Positions 58,782 through 64,000 of a stretch of DNA of 64,000 nucleotides are shown in pieces (the first letter of the stretch is position 1; each line of letters opens with the position of its first letter). This DNA comes from Tritrichomonas musculus (lineage: Eukaryota; Parabasalia; Tritrichomonadida; Tritrichomonadidae). The notes under the pieces are model-generated. The model did no database searches. It was not told the origin of the DNA and saw nothing but the letters and a program-made list of their open reading frames with translations. Made by a program: the position numbers and the translations under genes. The DNA is taken from assembly GCA_039105265.1 (NCBI GenBank), contig JAPFFF010000039.1, positions 310,001-374,000 of the forward strand, in the 5' to 3' direction.

Positions 58782-60392
58782 ATGCCGCAAACCAATTTCA
58801 GATAGATTCAAAATGGTTTTATTGATGTAATTAATGATCCAGAAGACGAATATGAAGCATTAAAGCAGATTTTTGAAAAGGAAGAAATTTTAAAAAATAA
58901 AGAAGAAGTTAGATTATATTTCAATTAGTATCGAAAATATCAGGCAATCATCACCGAACATCAGATTTTTTAATAAGATAGAGAAAATTTTTCAATATTT
59001 AATCAAAGACGCTCCATCATCAATTTCTGATTGTATTTCTAATTATACGATTTATAACAAGAGAATTATATTTATTCTTCTGGATAATAATTTACTCAAA
59101 ACCGATGAGTCATTTTTAAATAAATATTACCAAAGTAAGCCAACCGATTGTATCATTTCATCGCAATCATGCTATTACTTATATCCAAAATAAAATCCAT
59201 TTCTTGACGAAAATATACAGAAACAAATTGAAGACGAAAATCAAAATAAATTTGAATCTGATATTTCAACTATTGAAAAAAAAGTGCCAGATTGGTGAAA
59301 ATGATCCATATATTAGTTCATTAATTCGATCAGTTGAAGAATTCATTACATATGTCAATCAGACAAATTTGTCAAATCTTCAATTTACGAGTCTCATCCA
59401 TTTCTGATTGAATGCGATACATTTTTTGGTGCGATTCAAATTTGAATTAAAATTTTCAATGTGGCTTTATGTAGTTCGTTCAAATAATACAGAATTGGTT
59501 CATTTTCTTGAAGAAAATGAAATTAAACCAGAAAAAAAAATATCGAAAAAGGATCACGTCAACTACACAGCCACTACCTAAGTCCATATATAAATTCGCA
59601 TCAATGAATGTGTGAAAATGATAGCCTTTATAACACAATTGATAGTGTTGTTAAAGAAACAATAAAATGTCATCATAATTATAAACTGGTAGTCATTTTT
59701 GCATACAACTCATTTTTCAATTTATTATTGAAAACTAATAATTATTTATTTCAAAATTGAGTTGATTATCTTCATTTTTCAATACTATTCAGAAAAATTG
59801 AGTTGTATGCAAAAATGACTATCAGTTTATTTCAAATTGCATCTATGAAAACTTACGTGAACAAGATCAAAGCCAGTTTTGTGATAAATTCTGTAGCACA
59901 ATTATTGACTCATTGAATTTCTTCTTCTTTCCAAATGGAATTGATTCTTTAATTAGCAAACCAAGAAATAAAGAAGGATTCAACTTCTCTAAGTTGTGTT
60001 TTTCATTATCACAGATAACAATTCCTTCTTCTGTAGCTTTAATCGGACAAAGTTCTTTTTCTGAATGTTCATCATTAACGAAAGTAACAATTTTGTCTTC
60101 TGTAACTAAGATTGACAACTCCGCTTTTGAAGATTGTTCATCATTAGTACAAGTTGAAATTCCTTCTTCTGTAACGTCAATTGGAGAATTGCTTTTAAAG
60201 ATTGTATTTCGTTAAAGATAATAATAATTCCTTCTTCTGTAATTTCATTTGGATATCCTCCTACTTTTGTCAATTGTTCATCATTAACACAAATTGAAAT
60301 TCTTGATCCTTTGAAAATAATTGATTATAATGCTTTTTATGAATGCTCATCATTGAAAGAAAGATCAATTCCTTCTTCTGTAATTATAATGC
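58782..60392 (+). pseudogene. DUF3447-ankyrin / LRR gene remnant
   Basis: Readable in pieces across several frames with many stops. The N-terminal part has FIDVINDPEDEYEALKQIF, then GNHHRTSDF plus a KIE-like motif, IIFILLDNNLLKTDESF, a WLYVVRSNNTELVHFLEEN block and an IKCHHN motif, typical of trichomonad DUF3447/ankyrin proteins. From about 59860 the frame NCIYENLREQDQSQFC continues into BspA-type leucine-rich repeats (SSVALIGQSSFSECSSL, SSVTKIDNSAFEDCSSL), fragmentary to about 60390. The gene is inactive: at least six stops or frameshifts, and a MITE inserted at 59684. Confidence 0.75.
59684..59827. mobile_element. 144-bp MITE inserted in pseudogene
   Basis: AACTGGTAGTCATTTTTGCA and its complement bracket the element, with about 30-base inverted repeats and TA outside each end (59682-59683, 59828-59829). 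It interrupts the pseudogene just after its CHHN motif. The termini resemble those of 10990-11692 (AAACTGGTTCTCA). Confidence 0.85.
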
Positions 60393-60830
60393 TTTTATAT
60401 CAAAAAATAAGTAATATAATGCAATTGAAAAAATATTTAATTGATTTATAATATATGTCTATATTAAGTTTTCTAAAATATTTATGTTTGATAATACAAA
60501 CAGAGTTTGTTCAAATATTGAGATAAAAAATAAACGGTATCATCGATCATTTTCCTCTGAAAAAAAAGTGAAAGTAGAGATATCTATATTCAGATTATTA
60601 ATCTAAGTAAGAGAATAAACTTAATGTTTTCTTATTAGATATTATTTTTTTATTGTACATTAATAAAACGATCTAATATATAAAAATGTATTCTAACAAT
60701 CAATCATGAGATGTTTCACAGAATAAGCGATTTAATTTAAAAAAAATGTAACAGAAATCAATTATAAAATTAATATTTAAAATAAAAATCTTTATTTAAC
60801 TAAAATTTAAATCACATCTATATATCTATT
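60393..60830. other. AT-rich spacer
   Basis: Nothing recognised. Confidence 0.5.
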
Positions 60831-61967
60831 TTAATGTAATCTAGCTTTCATGTCATCAATTTTTTCGTCAGCCTTGTCGTAATGATTATCACGTTTTTCT
60901 TCTGCTCTTTCGATTTTATGTTGAATCTTGTCATCCTTTCTGTCTATTTTTTCTTCATATTTTTGCTCTTTTCTCTCTGCTTTTGCCTCTCTTTTGTCCT
61001 CTTTCTCATCTTCTTTTGCCTCCTTTTTAGCGGCCTTTTCCTCTTCTTTCTGATCTTTTCTTTCTACTTTGGCGTTTCTCTTATCTTGCTTCTCTTCTTC
61101 TTTGGCTTCTTTGCGATGAGCTTTTTCTTCTTCTTTTTCATCTTTTCTTTTGGCCTTTTCCTCTCTCTTGTCTTGTTTTTCTTCTTCTTTAGCTTCTTTT
61201 CTTTCAGCCTTTTCCTCTCTCTTGCCTAATTTGGCTTCTTCTTTAGCATCTCTCTTATCTTGCTTTTCTTCTTCTTTGGCTTCCTTGCGATGAGCCTTTT
61301 CTACTTCTTTGCTTTCTTTTCGTTCGGCCTTTTCTTCTCTCTTGTCTTCTTTAGCTTCTTCTTTGGCATCTCTCTTATCTTGCTTTTCTTCTTCTTTGGC
61401 TTCCTTGCGATGAGCCTTTTCTACTTCTTTGCTTTCTTTTCGTTCGGCCTTTTCTTCTCTCTTGTCTTCTTTAGCTTCTTCTTTGGCATCTCTCTTATCT
61501 TGCTTTTCTTCTTCCTTAGCTTCCTTACGATGAGCTTTTTCTTCTTCCTTTGTCTCTTTTCTTTCGGCCTTTTGCTCTCTCTTGTCTTCTTTAGCTTCTT
61601 CCTTGGCTTCCTTCCTTTCGGCTTTAGCATCTTCTTTATCTGCTCTTCTTTCTTCCTTAGCTTCACGTTTGGCATCTTTTGCTTCTAATTTAGCTTCTTT
61701 ACGGTCTTCTTTGGCTTCACGTTTTGCTTCTCGTGCTTCTTCTTTGGCTTCACGACGAGCTTCACGGGCATCTTTTCTTTCAAATCTTTCTTCATCTCTA
61801 TGATCATGGTCATGATGATGATGCTCATGATCACATTCGTGTTCATGATGGCGTGCTTCTCTCCTTTCTTCTCTCTCCTCCTCTCTCATTTCTCTTCGGA
61901 CTTGACGAGCTGGAACGGTGTGGAGACGATAAGACTCTAGAGTTTCGTGATGATGATTATCAGACAT
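60831..61967 (-). CDS. highly charged Lys/Glu repeat protein, likely single alpha-helix
   Basis: 378 residues, ATG 61967 to stop 60831. Residues about 39-58 form a His-rich, Asp/Glu-rich segment (HHEHECDHEHHHHDHDH), a likely metal-binding stretch. The rest (about 60-378) is almost entirely Lys, Glu, Arg, Asp and Ala in patterns such as KEAKEEEKQDKRDAK, with almost no large hydrophobic residues. That is the composition of a stable single alpha-helix rather than a coiled coil. No signal or membrane segment. Possibly a cytoskeletal spacer or nuclear protein; the family is unassigned. Expressed divergently from the calponin-homology gene across a 461-base spacer with an Inr-like motif 15 bases upstream. 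Confidence 0.8.
   Translation of the reverse strand: MSDNHHHETLESYRLHTVPARQVRREMREEEREERREARHHEHECDHEHHHHDHDHRDEERFERKDAREARREAKEEAREAKREAKEDRKEAKLEAKDAKREAKEERRADKEDAKAERKEAKEEAKEDKREQKAERKETKEEEKAHRKEAKEEEKQDKRDAKEEAKEDKREEKAERKESKEVEKAHRKEAKEEEKQDKRDAKEEAKEDKREEKAERKESKEVEKAHRKEAKEEEKQDKRDAKEEAKLGKREEKAERKEAKEEEKQDKREEKAKRKDEKEEEKAHRKEAKEEEKQDKRNAKVERKDQKEEEKAAKKEAKEDEKEDKREAKAERKEQKYEEKIDRKDDKIQHKIERAEEKRDNHYDKADEKIDDMKARLH
61261..61500 (-). repeat. perfect 120-bp tandem duplication in coding region
   Basis: 61261-61380 and 61381-61500 are identical base for base, encoding a 40-residue unit (AERKESKEVEKAHRKEAKEE and onward). Weaker copies extend on both sides. It is a recent, in-frame expansion of the charged helix. 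Confidence 0.95.
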
Positions 61968-61976
61968 TATTAAAAA

Positions 61977-61984
61977 AAAAATGA
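61977..61984 (-). promoter_or_regulatory. candidate Inr for the charged-repeat gene
   Basis: On the minus strand TCATTTTT with +1 A at 61982, 15 bases before the ATG. Fits the Inr consensus, though T-rich. Confidence 0.4.
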
Positions 61985-62428
61985 AATTAAAATGTTATCA
62001 TCTTTTATCTATATCATATTTCTTTTTGTTAACAATTTTTTCAATGAGTTTTTTTAATTGTTCTCAAAAATTGAATGATATTTGATTTTTTATTTTATCT
62101 ACCAAACATTGAATAGTTTATTTGATTTTTGTAATTTTTTTTTTACATTTAATCATTTAATACTTTAATGATTATTTTAAAAGCTTTATCATAGATAAAA
62201 TTAAAAAATTATTAAATTGAAATACTTTGTTTATAAAATTTTTCTCAGAAAATTGTTAGCATTATCATAGATAAAATTTATTTTGCTTTGTAAATTTGTG
62301 TTATTATTGAATTTAGTAAATAAAACCTTCTCAATTTGCATCTTATTAATTACTATCTCTTTCAATCCTGAAATACAAATATTGATGAATCATTTCATTT
62401 TTTTCAATCTATAACATTTAAATACAAA
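61985..62428. other. divergent promoter region
   Basis: The spacer between the divergent 60831 and 62429 genes. A 17-base direct repeat TTATCATAGATAAAATT occurs at 62186-62202 and 62262-62278; its core TATCATAGATA is a near-dyad. TCATTTTT at 62395-62402 is a possible Inr for the plus-strand gene. Confidence 0.5.
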
Positions 62429-64000
62429 ATGACAGGACTCAATAAATTAGATGATCAATGGGTTCCCCTTCAAATAGCTGTTTTTACAAGATGGGTTAAT
62501 ACACAATTGAAACCAGTCAATGCGCCAGAGCTCAAAGATATTACTCAAGATTTATATACAGGTGTTCATTTAGTCCAACTTGCTCAAGTTTTGATTCCAA
62601 AGCAAGCTCCACGTCAATGGTCAAGAGAACCAATCAGAAATGTCGATATGGTTGAAAACTGCAACTTAGCAATTCAAATGTTTGAAGATGATGGAGTTAG
62701 GTTTGTCAATATTTCAGGTAAAGATATCAATGATAAAAACCAAAAACTCATTCTTGGTTTAATTTGGTCACTTATTCTTAAATATTCAATCAGCAAATCT
62801 GTTACAAGCAAAGATGGAGAAGCTGAACAAGCATCTGAAAAGAACAGCAAAGATAAATTAATGTTATGGGCTTATGATCGTGTTCAAAACTATCCAAATA
62901 TGAAAGACTTCAAATCATACGATATGTCAATGTGCGCTTTAATCGATTCATATGTTCCAGGAATGATCAACTACCAAGAACTTGATCCAAAAGATACAGA
63001 AAAGAACGCAAAAATCGTTAACGATGCAATGAATGAGCTTGGTATTCCAGTTTATATTTATCCAGAAGATCTTGTTAAAACCGGTGATAAAGTTGATGAA
63101 AAGACACTTTTAACACAACTTTCATCTGCAAAACAAGTTTTAGATAATCTTCCAACAGATGTTAAAGATCGAGATATTGATATCTCACAAGAAGAAATAG
63201 ATGAAGATGCCAAAAGAATTGATGATGAAGAAGCATTCTTAAACAAAGCTATTAAAGAAGAAAAAGACACTATTGCTAAAGAAGAAGCTGACAGATTAGC
63301 AGCTGAAAAGGCAGAACAAGAACGTCTCGCAAGAGAAAAGGCAGAACAAGAACGTCTTGCAAGAGAAAAGGCAGAACAAGAACGTCTTGCAAGAGAAAAG
63401 GCAGAACAAGAACGTTTAGCCCGTGAAAAGGAAGAACAAGAACGTCTCGCAAGAGATGCAGCCGAACAAGAACGTTTAGACAAAGAAGCAGCCCAAAGAA
63501 GCAGCGAATTTGACAATTTAAGAAGAATAATTGAGCAATTACAACATGATCTTTCTGATGCTCAAACGAGAGCCAGTGATGTTCGCAACAAAGCAGATGC
63601 AGCCAATCGAAAAGCATCAGATCTTACAGCAGCCAATGACGCATTACGATCAGAAAACAGAGTTCTTAAGCACACAGTTAAGATGATGAAAGATGGCTCG
63701 AAAGGAGCCTCAGAAAGAGCCGTTGTTATTTCGCAAATCAAGAATGAAGTTGATGATGCCAAGAATTCAACAAATTCAGTCCAATCAGCCCAGAATGAAA
63801 TGAAAGCATCACTCAACACGATGAACTCAAATGTCGAATGCCTCACCTTTGAAGTTAAGAAGCTAAAGGATGAAGCAGCCAAGAAGAAAGAGAAAGAAGC
63901 CACTGAAAGAGCACTTACAGTGAATGACATTGACGTTGATCAAATCAAAGGAGATGTTTCTAACAACATGAATCTAACTAATCAACTTCAACAAGAAAAC
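62429..64000 (+). CDS. calponin-homology actin-binding protein, 5' part
   Basis: Open from ATG 62429 through the window end (524 codons), with an in-frame stop (TAA) just upstream. Two calponin homology domains: CH1 about residues 13-116 (FTRWVNTQLKP, DLYTGVHLVQLAQVL, LILGLIWSLILKYSI) and CH2 about 138-245 (LMLWAYDRVQNYP, MCALIDSYVPGMINY, ELGIPVYIYPEDLV). This is the tandem actin-binding arrangement of alpha-actinin-like proteins. Residues about 285-355 carry decapeptide repeats EKAEQERLAR, followed by coiled coil to the end of the window. The trichomonad family includes abundant alpha-actinin-related cytoskeletal proteins; this one should cross-link or anchor F-actin. C-terminus not in view. 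Confidence 0.92.
   Translation, partial: MTGLNKLDDQWVPLQIAVFTRWVNTQLKPVNAPELKDITQDLYTGVHLVQLAQVLIPKQAPRQWSREPIRNVDMVENCNLAIQMFEDDGVRFVNISGKDINDKNQKLILGLIWSLILKYSISKSVTSKDGEAEQASEKNSKDKLMLWAYDRVQNYPNMKDFKSYDMSMCALIDSYVPGMINYQELDPKDTEKNAKIVNDAMNELGIPVYIYPEDLVKTGDKVDEKTLLTQLSSAKQVLDNLPTDVKDRDIDISQEEIDEDAKRIDDEEAFLNKAIKEEKDTIAKEEADRLAAEKAEQERLAREKAEQERLAREKAEQERLAREKAEQERLAREKEEQERLARDAAEQERLDKEAAQRSSEFDNLRRIIEQLQHDLSDAQTRASDVRNKADAANRKASDLTAANDALRSENRVLKHTVKMMKDGSKGASERAVVISQIKNEVDDAKNSTNSVQSAQNEMKASLNTMNSNVECLTFEVKKLKDEAAKKKEKEATERALTVNDIDVDQIKGDVSNNMNLTNQLQQEN

Noticed and set aside
60882-61688. Phe/Leu-rich plus-strand frames resembling multi-pass membrane proteins
   Set aside because: Antisense of the Lys/Glu repeat protein; complementing Lys/Glu codons yields Phe/Leu.
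63058-63930. Ser/Arg-rich minus-strand frames
   Set aside because: Antisense shadows of the coiled-coil repeats of the calponin-homology gene.

Overview
The window looks like a trichomonad (parabasalid) nuclear genome, most like Tritrichomonas. The grounds are: very AT-rich, gene-poor spacers; no visible introns; start codons shortly after T. vaginalis-type initiator (Inr) motifs TCA(+1)YWTT; and families that trichomonads have greatly expanded (protein kinases fused to Sel1 repeats, two-repeat Myb proteins, BTB plus F5/8C proteins, DUF3447-ankyrin proteins, BspA-like leucine-rich repeats). Standard stop codons are used. The species is an inference; no rRNA is present.

Layout. 0-2 kb: two tiny adjacent genes, a five-copy hairpin array and a GC-rich foldable segment. 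2-6.4 kb: a pogo/Tc5-like transposase and three non-autonomous elements. 6.7-8.2 kb: an intact CAMK-type kinase. 8.3-13.9 kb: a nest of short inverted-repeat elements, including two inverted copies of one family that share a small membrane ORF. 14.3-16.1 kb: a secreted GH35 beta-galactosidase. 17.9-20.7 kb: a 248-bp TTAA-bounded MITE and a complete pogo-like transposon. 21.1-27.1 kb: a Helitron Rep-helicase gene whose reading frame runs upstream into a BspA-type leucine-rich-repeat array. 27.6-37.3 kb: a truncated Tc1/mariner gene, six MITE-like elements and a P-element-like transposase pseudogene broken in three places. 38.1-58.4 kb: the host-gene-rich part, with a Myb protein, a 2450-residue pseudokinase/C2/Sel1 protein, a coiled-coil protein, tRNA-Met(CAT), a 1662-residue kinase/Sel1 protein and a BTB-F5/8C protein. 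58.8-60.4 kb: a DUF3447/LRR pseudogene split by a MITE. 60.8-64 kb: a divergent pair, a charged single-helix-type protein and the 5' part of a calponin-homology actin-binding protein.

No operon-like pathway is apparent. The window is best read as single host genes (signalling, scaffold, cytoskeleton, one secreted glycosidase) separated by layers of DNA transposons. At least four autonomous superfamilies (pogo/Tc5, Tc1, Helitron, P-like) and more than a dozen internally deleted elements are recognisable. The most unusual items are the LRR-Helitron fused frame, the hairpin array behind the two small genes, the set of TTAA-bounded elements, and the giant pseudokinase with internal repeat expansions. 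All homology calls come from reading motifs by eye; no database search was run.
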